Shown piece by piece: positions 24,425 through 33,158 of a DNA stretch of 64,000 nucleotides (its first letter is position 1; each line of letters begins with the position of its first letter). Below the pieces are notes generated by a model, which saw nothing but the letters and a program-made list of their open reading frames with translations, ran no database searches and had not been told where the DNA came from. The stretch covers positions 45,204-109,203 of the forward strand of contig WYBB01000094.1 of NCBI GenBank assembly GCA_011526585.1, in the 5' to 3' direction. The position numbers and the translations under genes were made by a program. The stretch is from Deltaproteobacteria bacterium (GTDB taxonomy: Bacteria > Myxococcota_A > UBA9042 > PHBI01).

Positions 24425-25368
24425 TGCCCGCGCCGCCCTCCTTCGAGCCGCCGCCCCCGCCTCCGCCCGCGAGCGACAAGCGCCGGAGCCTGCTCAAGCT
24501 CGCCGGGATCACGCTCGGCGCCGCCGCCTTCGCCAAGGCGGTGAGCCCGATCTTCTCCTTCGCGCGCGAGCGCTCGCTCGACGAGTTCCTGCAGAACCAC
24601 TACCACGAGCTCGGCCCCGACGATCTGAAGGAGGTCATCGCGCGCCTCGAAGCCGAGACCCGGCGCGACTACGGCGCCGACGTCACCATCAAGGACCCCA
24701 GGCCGATCCCCGGCGTCAAGTTCGGCTACGCGCTCAACCTCTCGATCTGCATCGGCTGCCGCAAGTGCGTCGAGGCCTGCCACGTCGAGAACAACCACGA
24801 CCGCGCCGGCTATCAGAGCTACATCCGCGTGCTCGAGATGGACAAGGGCTCGATCGATCTCGAGCGCGGCCGCGCCGACTACGACGAGCCCGTGCCCCAG
24901 CCCGACAAGTACTACCTGCCGGTGCAGTGCCAGCAGTGCGACGAGCCGCCCTGCGTCGACGTCTGCCCGGTCGAGGCCACCTGGAAGGAGGAGGACGGCA
25001 TCGTCGTCGTCGACTACAACTGGTGCATCGGCTGCCGCTACTGCGAGGCCGCCTGCCCCTACCACGCACGCCGCTTCAACTGGACGAAGCCCGTCGTGCC
25101 CGCCGAGGAGGTCAACCCCGACCAGGGCTACCTCTCCAACCGCATCCGCCCGCAGGGCGTCATGGAGAAGTGCACCTTCTGCCTGCACCGCACGCGCGAG
25201 GGTCGCCTGCCCGCCTGCCTCGAGGCCTGCCCGACCGGCGCGCGCGTCTTCGGCAACCTCCTCGACCCCCAGAGCGAGATCCGCTGGATCCTCGAGAACA
25301 AGCGCGTCTTCGTGCTCAAGGAGGAGCTCGGCACCAAGCCCTCCTTCTTCTACTTCTTCGACGAGTGA
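24424..25368 (+). CDS. exported 4Fe-4S ferredoxin subunit (NrfC/HybA-like)
   Basis: A 314-residue iron-sulfur protein. After a Pro-rich start comes KRRSLLKLAGITLGAAAFAKA, a Tat-like signal, so it should sit on the periplasmic face. Four Cys clusters are present: CIGCRKCVEACH, CQQCDEPPCVDVCP, CIGCRYCEAACP and CTFCLHR..CLEACP, the four-cluster pattern of DmsB/NrfC/HybA proteins. It pairs with the NrfD-type membrane protein encoded next. Together they would oxidise quinol and pass electrons out to cytochromes, or run the reverse. Confidence 0.92.
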   Translation: MPAPPSFEPPPPPPPASDKRRSLLKLAGITLGAAAFAKAVSPIFSFARERSLDEFLQNHYHELGPDDLKEVIARLEAETRRDYGADVTIKDPRPIPGVKFGYALNLSICIGCRKCVEACHVENNHDRAGYQSYIRVLEMDKGSIDLERGRADYDEPVPQPDKYYLPVQCQQCDEPPCVDVCPVEATWKEEDGIVVVDYNWCIGCRYCEAACPYHARRFNWTKPVVPAEEVNPDQGYLSNRIRPQGVMEKCTFCLHRTREGRLPACLEACPTGARVFGNLLDPQSEIRWILENKRVFVLKEELGTKPSFFYFFDE

Positions 25369-25382
25369 ACGGGGGTTCAGCG

Positions 25383-26648
25383 ATGGGCTACATCCGCTTC
25401 CTCGCGCGCATGCTCTGGCTCGCCTTCGACGGGTCCTGGCGCTTCTACGCCTGGATGATCGGGCTCACCGCCGTCTGGCTCGTCGGCGTCAACGCCTGGG
25501 CGCACCAGGTCAGCGACGGCATGGTCGTCACCAACATGAGCGACCACGTCTCGTGGGGCCTCTACATCGCCAACTTCACCTTCACCGTCGGCCTCGCCGC
25601 CGGCGGCGTGATGATGGTGATCCCCGCCTATCTCTACAAAGACCGCGAGATGCACCACGTCGTCATGATCGGCGAGCTCGTCGCCATCGCGGCGATCTTC
25701 ATGTCGCTCGGCTTCGTCATCGTCGACCTCGGCCGCCCCGACCGCCTCTGGCACATGATCCCGCCGGTCGGCAAATTCAACTGGCCCTCGTCGATGCTGA
25801 CCTGGGACGTGATCGTGCTCTCGGGCTATCTGCTGCTCAACCTGCACGTCTGCGGCTACATCCTCTATTGCCGCTTCCAGGGCCGCGTGCCCAACCCGAA
25901 GTGGTACGTGCCCTTCGTGCTGCTCTCGATCGTCTGGGCGATCTCGATCCACACGGTGACCGCCTTCCTCTATGCCGGCCTCGGCGGCCGCCCGTTCTGG
26001 AACTCCGCGCTGCTCGCGCCGCGCTTCCTCGTCACCGCCTTCATCGCCGGGCCGGCCTTCATCGTCGCGCTCCTTTACGCGCTCAGGCGCACGAAGCTCT
26101 TCCACATCTCCGACAGCCCGATCCGCACCCTCGTCAACGTGATGCGCATCACCGTGCTCATCAACCTCTTCATGTTCGTCTCCGAGCTCTTCACCGAGCT
26201 CTACGCCGGCGGCGCGCACTCGGCCCCGCTCGAGTACCTCTTCACCGGCCTGCACGGGCACACGGCGCTGGTGCCCTGGGTCTGGACCGCGCTGGTCTTC
26301 AACGTCGCCGCCGCCGCGCTCCTCCTCGTCCCCAGGACCCTCTCCCACCCGCGCCTCGTCGTCACCGCCTGCGCGCTCTGTTTCGCCGGCGTCTGGATCG
26401 AGAAGGGCATGGGCCTCATCATCCCAGGCTTCGTGCCCAGCACCCTGCACGAGGTCGTCGAGTACACCCCGAGCCTGACCGAGTGGAAGGTCACCGCCGG
26501 CATGTGGGCCTTCGGGCTCATGGTGCTGACCATCGCGCTCAAGATCGCCGGCCCGATCCTCGCCGGCCGCGAGCGCGCGCCCAACGCCCCGCCGCTGCCC
26601 GACGACGCCGAGCCCCACCACGCCGCCGAGGTGAGCCATGCCGGTTAG
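25383..26648 (+). CDS. NrfD/PsrC-type quinol-interacting membrane protein
   Basis: A 421-residue polytopic protein with about ten hydrophobic segments. Typical NrfD-family stretches include NFTFTVGLAAGGVMM in the second helix region, LGRPDRLWHMIPP and LLAPRFLVTAFIAGPAF. The charged C-terminal tail is cytoplasmic. It would bind quinol in the membrane and dock the ferredoxin subunit. It overlaps the NapD-like gene by 11 bases. In this operon it takes the place that NapC or NapGH hold in classical nap operons. Confidence 0.92.
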   Translation: MGYIRFLARMLWLAFDGSWRFYAWMIGLTAVWLVGVNAWAHQVSDGMVVTNMSDHVSWGLYIANFTFTVGLAAGGVMMVIPAYLYKDREMHHVVMIGELVAIAAIFMSLGFVIVDLGRPDRLWHMIPPVGKFNWPSSMLTWDVIVLSGYLLLNLHVCGYILYCRFQGRVPNPKWYVPFVLLSIVWAISIHTVTAFLYAGLGGRPFWNSALLAPRFLVTAFIAGPAFIVALLYALRRTKLFHISDSPIRTLVNVMRITVLINLFMFVSELFTELYAGGAHSAPLEYLFTGLHGHTALVPWVWTALVFNVAAAALLLVPRTLSHPRLVVTACALCFAGVWIEKGMGLIIPGFVPSTLHEVVEYTPSLTEWKVTAGMWAFGLMVLTIALKIAGPILAGRERAPNAPPLPDDAEPHHAAEVSHAG

Positions 26649-26901
26649 CGGCCTGCTCCTCACGATCGATCCCAGCCACGAGCCGGCCCTGCGCAGCGCG
26701 CTCGCCGCCGATCTCCGCACGACGCCCGGCGAGCTCATCGGCACGCGCCTGCCGGTCGCGCTCGATACGCCCTCGCGCCAGGCCGACGAGGCTGCCTGGG
26801 CGTGGCTGCGCGCCTTGCCGGGCGTGCAGTGGATCGATCTCGTGTGGATCTCGATCGACCCCTCGGAAGACGACCGTCGCCACCATGGAGCTCAGGTATG
26901 A
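26638..26901 (+). CDS. napD: NapD-like chaperone
   Basis: An 87-residue cytoplasmic protein that opens with MPVSGLLLTIDPSHEPALRSAL and ends in a strand (WIDLVWISID), the ferredoxin-like fold of NapD proteins. NapD binds the Tat signal of NapA and holds back export until the cofactor is in. The position immediately before napA with an ATGA overlap supports the call. No other nap chaperone such as NapL or NapM is visible. Confidence 0.75.
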   Translation: MPVSGLLLTIDPSHEPALRSALAADLRTTPGELIGTRLPVALDTPSRQADEAAWAWLRALPGVQWIDLVWISIDPSEDDRRHHGAQV

Positions 26902-29312
26902 TCGACCGCCGCGACTTCCTCCGGGCCAGCGCGCTCGCGGCCGCCACCGTCGCCGCCCAGCGCCTCGCCGCCGGCTCGACCTCCCACGCCGCCGCGCCCG
27001 ACGCCGACGCCGCTCCTACCGAGGCCGCGCCCAAGTGGGACAAGGCCCCCTGCCGCTTCTGCGGCACCGGCTGCCACGTGCGCGTCGGCGTGCGCGACGG
27101 CCGCGTCGTCGCGATCCAGGGCGACGTCGAGGCCGCCGTCAACAAGGGCCTGCTCTGCGTCAAGGGCTACCACGTCGGCCTCGCGCTCTACGGCAAGGAC
27201 CGCCTGACGACCCCGCTCCTACGCAAGAACGGCAAGCTCGTGCCGATCACCTGGGACCAGGCGCTCGACACCATCGCGCGCCGCATCATGGCCGCGCCCG
27301 AGCGCTTCGCCTTCTACGGCAGCGGCCAGTGGACGATCCCCGAGGGCTACGCCGCGCAGAAGCTCATGAAGGCCGGCCTCTCCAACAACAACATCGAGCC
27401 GAACGCGCGCCTGTGCATGGCCTCGGCGGTGACCGGCTACCTGTCGGTCTACGGCGTCGACGAGCCCGCCGGCTGCTACGACGACTTCGACGTCGCCGAC
27501 GTCGTCGTCTGCTGGGGCAACAACGCCGCCGAGATGCACCCGGTGCTCTTCTCGCGCATCGTCGATCGGCGCTCGCGCGGCGAGGCGGTCACGCTCATCG
27601 ACATCGCCACCCGGCGCACGCGCACGACCGAGCACTGCCAGCACTACCTCGCGATGAAGCCCAACGGCGACCTCGCCATCGCGCTCGGCGTGATGCACCT
27701 CCTCCTCGCGCGCGGCACCTACGACAAGGACTTCGTCGAGCGCTTCTGCAACTTCCGCGCGCCCTCGGACCCGTCCGGCCCGCCCGCGCTCACCGGCCGC
27801 GCGATCGACTTCGACACCTTCAAGCGCGAGCTCGACAAGTACACGCCCGCCTACGTCGAGGAGGTTTCCGGCGTCGCCGCCAAGGACATCGAGCTGCTCG
27901 CCGATCTCTTCGGCGACCCCAAGAAGAAGATCACGAGCCTCTGGTGCATGGGCATGAACCAGCACACCCGCGGCACGGCGATCAACGCGCTGGTGCACTC
28001 GCTGCACCTCCTCTCGGGCCACTTCGGCAAGCCCGGCGACGCGCCGACCTCGCTGACCGGTCAGCCCTCGGCCTGCGGCACCGCACGTGAGGTCGGCACC
28101 TTCGCGCACGGGCTGCCCGGCGGGCTGCGCGTCGACAACGCCGAGCACCGCGAAAAGGCCGAAAAGATCTGGGATCTTCCCAAGGGTCGCATCAGCGACA
28201 AGCTCGGCAAGCACACCGTCGCGATGTGGGACTCGTTCTGCACCCCGACCGCCGAGGGCGGAGACATCGCGACGATCTGGGTACAGGTCACCAACCCCGG
28301 CCAGACCCTGCCGAACCTGAACAAGCTCTTCCGCAAGAAGAGCGGGCTCGAGGACAAGTTCCTCATCGTCTCGGACGTGTACCCGACCGCGACCACCGAG
28401 CTCGCCGACCTCGTCCTGCCCTCGGCGTTATGGGTCGAGAAGAACGGCATGTTCGGCAACTCCGAGCGCCGCACCCAGCAGTGGTTCAAGATGGTCGACC
28501 CGCCCGGCCAGGCGCGTGACGACTGCTGGCAGACGATCGCCGTCGCGCGCCGTCTCTTCGAGCTCGGCCACCCCGGCCTGAAGGATACGAGCGGCCGCTT
28601 CCTCTTCGAGACGAAGGACGCCGCCGGCAAGGAGGTCCCGATCTGGCAGTGGGAGCGCTACTACGACGTCAACGTCGACGAGCGCCTCTTCGACGAATAT
28701 CGGCAGTTCTCGCGCTTCAAGCACAAGGACCTTGCGCCCTACGCCGAATATGCCAAGGCGCGTGGCATGCGCTGGCCGGTCGTGGAAAAGGACGGCGTCT
28801 GGACCGAGACCCGCTGGCGCTTCTCCGAGTTCGATGACACCTATGTCGCCAAGGGCCGCGAGATCCAGTTCTACCACTCGGTCACCCAGGACGACCGCGC
28901 GCTGATCTGGTTTCACCCGTGGGAGCCGCCGCCCGAGGTGCCCGACGCCGAATATCCATTCTGGCTCTGTACCGGGCGCGTGGTCGAGCACTGGCACTCC
29001 GGCACGATGACGATGCGCATCCCGCCCTTGCGCAACGCGATGCCCGGCGCCTACGTCGAGCTGCACCCCGATGACGCCAGGGCGCTCGGCGTCAACAACG
29101 GCGAGCGCGTGCGCATCGAGTCACGACGCGGCGCGCTCGAGCTGCGCGCGTGGATCGGCGGCCGCGGCGCGCCCGAGCGCGGCAACGTCTTCGTGCCGTT
29201 CTTCGACGAGACGAAGCTGATCAACCTCGTCACCCTCGAGGCGCACGACCCGTTCTCGAAGCAGCCCGACTACAAGAAGTGCGCGGTGCGCCTGACGAGG
29301 GTCGGCGCGTGA
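26898..29312 (+). CDS. napA: periplasmic nitrate reductase catalytic subunit NapA
   Basis: An 804-residue molybdopterin oxidoreductase starting at ATG 26898. The Tat signal is RRDFLRAS. The 4Fe-4S site is Cys52-x2-Cys55-x3-Cys59 with Cys87. Cys173 in NARLCMASAVTGY is the molybdenum ligand, and the following GVDEPAGCYDDF and NNAAEMHPVLFSR are NapA hallmarks, which separate it from formate dehydrogenase and arsenate reductase relatives. The reaction is nitrate to nitrite in the periplasm. Genes for electron delivery flank it: NrfD and ferredoxin upstream, a tetrahaem NapB-like protein downstream. Confidence 0.92.
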   Translation: MIDRRDFLRASALAAATVAAQRLAAGSTSHAAAPDADAAPTEAAPKWDKAPCRFCGTGCHVRVGVRDGRVVAIQGDVEAAVNKGLLCVKGYHVGLALYGKDRLTTPLLRKNGKLVPITWDQALDTIARRIMAAPERFAFYGSGQWTIPEGYAAQKLMKAGLSNNNIEPNARLCMASAVTGYLSVYGVDEPAGCYDDFDVADVVVCWGNNAAEMHPVLFSRIVDRRSRGEAVTLIDIATRRTRTTEHCQHYLAMKPNGDLAIALGVMHLLLARGTYDKDFVERFCNFRAPSDPSGPPALTGRAIDFDTFKRELDKYTPAYVEEVSGVAAKDIELLADLFGDPKKKITSLWCMGMNQHTRGTAINALVHSLHLLSGHFGKPGDAPTSLTGQPSACGTAREVGTFAHGLPGGLRVDNAEHREKAEKIWDLPKGRISDKLGKHTVAMWDSFCTPTAEGGDIATIWVQVTNPGQTLPNLNKLFRKKSGLEDKFLIVSDVYPTATTELADLVLPSALWVEKNGMFGNSERRTQQWFKMVDPPGQARDDCWQTIAVARRLFELGHPGLKDTSGRFLFETKDAAGKEVPIWQWERYYDVNVDERLFDEYRQFSRFKHKDLAPYAEYAKARGMRWPVVEKDGVWTETRWRFSEFDDTYVAKGREIQFYHSVTQDDRALIWFHPWEPPPEVPDAEYPFWLCTGRVVEHWHSGTMTMRIPPLRNAMPGAYVELHPDDARALGVNNGERVRIESRRGALELRAWIGGRGAPERGNVFVPFFDETKLINLVTLEAHDPFSKQPDYKKCAVRLTRVGA

Positions 29313-30070
29313 GCGTCAAGACCTCGCACGTCGTCGTCGGGCTCGTGCTCGCCGCGGGCACGGTCGGCCTGGTCGTCGGCACGCGCGGCACCCGCGTCAC
29401 CGCCGAGGCGCGCCACCAGACGCTGCGCGAGCGCGCGGCGGCCGGTGCTCCTGCGCGCACGAGTCCCGAGTCGGCGACACCCGAGGTCACGCCGGCGCTG
29501 ACCTGGTCCGAGCTCGCCAACACGCGCCGCGGACCCAACGCCGCGTTCAAGAGCCACCTCGCGCACCTGTCCGCCGAGCCTCCGGCGCCCGAGCTGCTCG
29601 AGGGCCGCGACGCGCGTCTCATCGCGACCCGCGAGGCGAGAGCCGCCCGCCGCGCCTACGACGGCGCCCCGCCGCGCGTGCCGCACACGATCGACGAGCG
29701 CTCGACCAGCGCGTGCCTCGCCTGTCACGCCGAGGGCCTGGTCATCGCCGAGCGCGTCGCGCCGCGAATGAGCCACCCCGTCTACCAGAACTGCACCCAG
29801 TGCCACGTCGCCGAGGAGACGCCCGGCCTCGAGCGCGCGACCTCGCCGAGCGACAACACCTTCATCGGCACGCGCCCGCACCCCGGCTTCCGCTTCCTGC
29901 CCGGCTCGCCGCCGGTGATGCCGCACCCGCGCTGGATGCGCGAGACCTGCGCGAGCTGTCACGGCCCGCTCGGTCCACCCGGCCTGCGCACGACCCACCC
30001 CGAGCGCCAGAGCTGCGAGCAGTGCCACGTGCCCGCGCCGAGCCTCATGCAGGAGGTCTTCTTCCGATGA
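29309..30070 (+). CDS. NapB-like tetrahaem cytochrome
   Basis: A 253-residue protein beginning with GTG in a GTGA overlap. One N-terminal membrane segment anchors it. Haem motifs are CLACH, CTQCH, CASCH and CEQCH. The first pair (CLACHAEG.. RMSHPVYQNCTQCHV) reads like the diheme NapB electron-transfer subunit, and the second pair (MPHPRW..CASCHGPLGPP..CEQCHVP) looks like a repeat of it. NapB normally has two haems, so this is a duplicated form. It should donate electrons to NapA. Confidence 0.82.
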   Translation: MSVKTSHVVVGLVLAAGTVGLVVGTRGTRVTAEARHQTLRERAAAGAPARTSPESATPEVTPALTWSELANTRRGPNAAFKSHLAHLSAEPPAPELLEGRDARLIATREARAARRAYDGAPPRVPHTIDERSTSACLACHAEGLVIAERVAPRMSHPVYQNCTQCHVAEETPGLERATSPSDNTFIGTRPHPGFRFLPGSPPVMPHPRWMRETCASCHGPLGPPGLRTTHPERQSCEQCHVPAPSLMQEVFFR

Positions 30071-30435
30071 GCGACGAGCCCGTCAACCCACGCCGCGCCT
30101 TCTTCGCCCGCCTCGTCGGCCGCGCCGCTCCGCCTCCCGCGCCCGCGCCCGCGCCCGCTCCCGCCCGCACCCGCCCGCGCCCCGGCGACACCTTCCGCCC
30201 CGCGCGCGCCGGCACCTTCGCCATCGCCGAGCACCTCTGCATCGCCTGGCGGGGCACGAGCTGCTCGACCTGTCGCGAGCGCTGCCCGGTGCCGGGCGTG
30301 ATCACCGTCGACGCGGGGCGCCCGACGATCGATCCCGCGACCTGCACCGGCTGCGGCGAGTGTGTCGCGGTCTGCCCCGCGCCGATCCTGGCGATCCGCT
30401 TCGTCGCCCGCAAGCCTGCGCCGGACCCTGCATGA
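30067..30435 (+). CDS. two-cluster ferredoxin (NapF-like)
   Basis: A 122-residue protein with an ATGA overlap to the previous gene. It begins with RRAFFARLVG followed by a long Pro/Ala repeat. One cluster site is C-x7-CSTCRERCP and the other is CTGCGECVAVCP. There is no clear signal peptide and the Pro/Ala repeat is unusual. NapF acts in the cytoplasm in NapA maturation; the position just downstream of a NapB-like gene agrees with that, but the identity is inferred from context. Confidence 0.72.
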   Translation: MSDEPVNPRRAFFARLVGRAAPPPAPAPAPAPARTRPRPGDTFRPARAGTFAIAEHLCIAWRGTSCSTCRERCPVPGVITVDAGRPTIDPATCTGCGECVAVCPAPILAIRFVARKPAPDPA

Positions 30436-30752
30436 GCGACGTCAGCGACACCCCGCCGCCGCTGCCCGACGTCTTCATGTCGGTGCTCGATCGCGAGCAG
30501 GCCGAGCGCATCCTGGGCGACATCGAGCACCACGCCGAGCTCCTCGCCGTCAGCGCGAAGTCCGACCCTCGCGCGCACGCGGCCGAGCCCAGCGCGGATC
30601 TCGACCTGGCGCGCCGCTTCCTCGAGGGCGACGACGCGCGTGGGCTCCAGCTGCGCTATCGCTTCGCCGGCCGGATCTGGAGTGACACGCTCCTGCGTCT
30701 GCCCAGCGGCAAGTTCAAGCTCGTGCGCATGGCGCTCGACGGAGGAGGTTGA
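30432..30752 (+). CDS. unknown 106-residue protein of the nap-like operon
   Basis: ATGA overlap with the ferredoxin gene and a three-base gap to the next gene show that it belongs to the operon. The protein has no signal peptide, Cys or membrane segment. An acidic helical first half (REQAERILGDIEHHAELL) is followed by a strand-rich second half (LQLRYRFAGRIWSDTLLRLPSGKFKLVRM). I do not recognise the family. A maturation or assembly role would fit the position but is unproven. Confidence 0.65.
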   Translation: MSDVSDTPPPLPDVFMSVLDREQAERILGDIEHHAELLAVSAKSDPRAHAAEPSADLDLARRFLEGDDARGLQLRYRFAGRIWSDTLLRLPSGKFKLVRMALDGGG

Positions 30753-30755
30753 GAC

Positions 30756-31496
30756 ATGCAGGAACGAATCGAGGTCACGCTCCCCGAGGGTGTCGCCGAT
30801 GGGCTCCAGTACATGCCGGAGGGCGACGGTCCCTTCCCGCTGGTCGTCTCGTACATGGACGCGGGCGGTCTCCGACCCGCGATGACCACGATGGCCGAGC
30901 GCCTCGTCGCCGAGGGCTACGCGGTCGTGCAGCCGAACCTCTATTGGCGCGCCGGCCCGTTCGCGCCCTTCGACTTCGCGACCGTGTGGACCGACCCGGC
31001 CGAGCGCCAGCGCATCTTCGCGCTGATGGACGGCTTCACGCCCGCGCAGGCGATGGCCGAGACGCGCGCCTTCATCACCGCGATGGAGGCGGACCCGCGC
31101 ATCGACGCGCGCAGGGTCGGCTGCATCGGCTACTGCATGGGCGGGCGCATGGCCTTCTTCGCGGCCTCGGAGCTCGCCGACCGCGTCGTCGCCGTCGCCT
31201 CGATCCACGGCGGCGGTCTCGTCACCGACAAGCCCAACAGTCCCCACCTCGGCGCGCCGAAGATCCGTGCGCGCCTCTACTTCGCCTGCGCCGACAACGA
31301 CCGCGCCTGCACGCCCGAGCACCGCGCCGCGCTCGGCGAGGCGCTGACCGCCGCCGGCGTCGACCACCGCATCGAGCTCTACGAGGGCGCCTTGCATGGC
31401 TTCGCCGTGCCGGACTTCCCGGTCTACGACCAGGCCGCCGCCGAGCGCCAGTGGCGCGCCGCGCTCACGCTCTTCGCCGAGACGTTGCGCGGCTGA
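30756..31496 (+). CDS. dienelactone hydrolase family protein
   Basis: A 246-residue alpha/beta hydrolase with Cys127 as nucleophile in GYCMGG, the dienelactone hydrolase signature. The acid is Asp180 (ACADNDRA) and the base is His214 (ALHGF). It has no signal peptide. GGAGG within the end of the upstream gene serves as its Shine-Dalgarno, so it is the last gene of the respiratory operon, though its chemistry shows no obvious link to nitrate reduction. Substrate unknown. Confidence 0.88.
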   Translation: MQERIEVTLPEGVADGLQYMPEGDGPFPLVVSYMDAGGLRPAMTTMAERLVAEGYAVVQPNLYWRAGPFAPFDFATVWTDPAERQRIFALMDGFTPAQAMAETRAFITAMEADPRIDARRVGCIGYCMGGRMAFFAASELADRVVAVASIHGGGLVTDKPNSPHLGAPKIRARLYFACADNDRACTPEHRAALGEALTAAGVDHRIELYEGALHGFAVPDFPVYDQAAAERQWRAALTLFAETLRG

Positions 31497-31562
31497 TCTT
31501 CGGCTTGATCCGACCGCGCTCGCCTCGTAGGGTCTGGCCACACCGAACCCGAGGAGGACGCG

Positions 31563-33083
31563 ATGCGCACCTTCGCCTGCCCGCGGCTCGTGCCGCTCAT
31601 CGGCTGCTCCCTGGCCGTGTGGCTCGCCGCCTGCGACAGCCCCGGCGAGCGCCGCGAAGGGCTCGCCGAGCCTCAGCCCGAGACGCCCACGAACCCGGTC
31701 ACGCCGGGGCTCACCCCTCCGGCCGCGTTGGCGGTCGCGTCGACCGAGCTGCTCGGCCCGATCCTGCCCGGGCGCCCGGTGCTCTCGCGGGTCGCGGTCG
31801 ACGACGCGGGCCGCGGCCTGGTCGTGTGGCAGCACTACCGCGACGAGGCGCCCTACCACGCCATCTTCGCGGCGCACCATGATGGCTCGAGCTGGAGCGA
31901 AGCCGAGCTCATCGACGGCTGGAGCGCCGAGGCGCCGCGGGGCCTGGCGCTGGCGCGCGCACCCGGAGGCGACGCGGTCGCCGTCTGGCATGCGGACGTG
32001 CTGATGGCGAGCCGCTTCGTGCCCGGAACGGGCTGGAGCCCGCCGCGCGCGATTCACACCCCGCAACAAGGCCACCACACCCTCGGCATGAAGCTCGCGA
32101 TCGCCGAGGACGGCACCGCCGTGCTCGTGCATGCCGCCGGGGAATCAAGCCAGGGATTCGATGTGCGAGCGCAGGTCGGACAGCCGGATGGCACCTGGTC
32201 CGAGGCGGTCATCGTCGCGGCCCGGGTGCCGGTTCCGACCTATGGCGACGCCGGGTTCGCGGTGGACCTGCGCGCGGAGCAGGTCGCCGTCGTCTGGCTC
32301 GCGCGCGAGGCCGATGGCGTCGCGGTGCACAGCGTGCGCGGGCACCTCGGCGACGGTCAGCCAGCGCGCTGGGACCCGAGCGAGCGCCACGCGGCAGGGC
32401 TCTCATGGGTCGACGGGGTCTGGGCGGTCGTCGATCGGCGCGGCGGCGCCTTCGTCGGCTGGAACGAGCACGTCGATCACGCCGACGGCAGCTTGGAGAT
32501 GCGGCTCGTGGGAGTGCGGGCCGCGGCCGCGGCCGGTCCCTTCGGCCCACACGAGGTCGTCGCGCTGCGCCGGCCCGACCAGCTCGGCTGGATCGAAGGC
32601 GCGATCTCGCTGGCGGGCAACGCCGATGGCGAGCTGCTCGTCGCCTGGCGCCGTGTCGACGAGCCGGCCGAGCCCGACGGGCCGCTCAGCTCCAGCGTGC
32701 GCGCGCTCACGCGCGACCCGGCCCACGGCTGGAGCGAAGAGATCGTCGTCGCCGACGGCCTGGCGCCTCCCTACTTGGGATGTGCGCTGCCTCCTTCGGA
32801 GGTGGTCACCGTCGAGCTCGACGGCGAGGGTCGCGGGCTCGTCGCCTGGCACGAGCGCGATCCGGAGTCGTACAGCGTCGACGTCCTGGCGCGCACGCGC
32901 GACGCGACCGGTGCATGGAGCGAGGTGCGGGCGTTGGCGTCGCCTGAGTCCTGGACCGACTCGCTCGACGCGGCGCTCGGGCGCGACGGCGGGGTGCTGC
33001 TCTGGCGCGAGTCGAGCTACGGGCCCGACGGCGACTACCTCAGCGCCCTCGCGGCGGCGCGGTTGGTGACCCACAGTCGGTAA
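31563..33083 (+). CDS. large lipoprotein with propeller-like repeats
   Basis: A 506-residue lipoprotein; GAGGAGG precedes ATG 31563 and the signal ends in LAAC. The mature protein is a series of repeats built on Gly-x-Ala/Leu-Val-x-Trp strands (GRGLVVWQHYRD, GDAVAVWHAD, GGAFVGWNEHVD, GELLVAWRRVD, GRGLVAWHERD, GGVLLWRES), spaced about 60-80 residues. This suggests a beta-propeller of BNR/WD-like type. No catalytic motif was seen. Such lipoproteins are common in myxobacteria. It lies next to, but is not coupled to, the following lipoprotein. Confidence 0.75.
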   Translation: MRTFACPRLVPLIGCSLAVWLAACDSPGERREGLAEPQPETPTNPVTPGLTPPAALAVASTELLGPILPGRPVLSRVAVDDAGRGLVVWQHYRDEAPYHAIFAAHHDGSSWSEAELIDGWSAEAPRGLALARAPGGDAVAVWHADVLMASRFVPGTGWSPPRAIHTPQQGHHTLGMKLAIAEDGTAVLVHAAGESSQGFDVRAQVGQPDGTWSEAVIVAARVPVPTYGDAGFAVDLRAEQVAVVWLAREADGVAVHSVRGHLGDGQPARWDPSERHAAGLSWVDGVWAVVDRRGGAFVGWNEHVDHADGSLEMRLVGVRAAAAAGPFGPHEVVALRRPDQLGWIEGAISLAGNADGELLVAWRRVDEPAEPDGPLSSSVRALTRDPAHGWSEEIVVADGLAPPYLGCALPPSEVVTVELDGEGRGLVAWHERDPESYSVDVLARTRDATGAWSEVRALASPESWTDSLDAALGRDGGVLLWRESSYGPDGDYLSALAAARLVTHSR

Positions 33084-33158
33084 CCGGGGGTTTGCCCGGA
33101 GCCGGCGCGATCTGTCATGCTCCCTGCGTGCGGCCTTGACCCGGCCGTGGGGGGCGTG

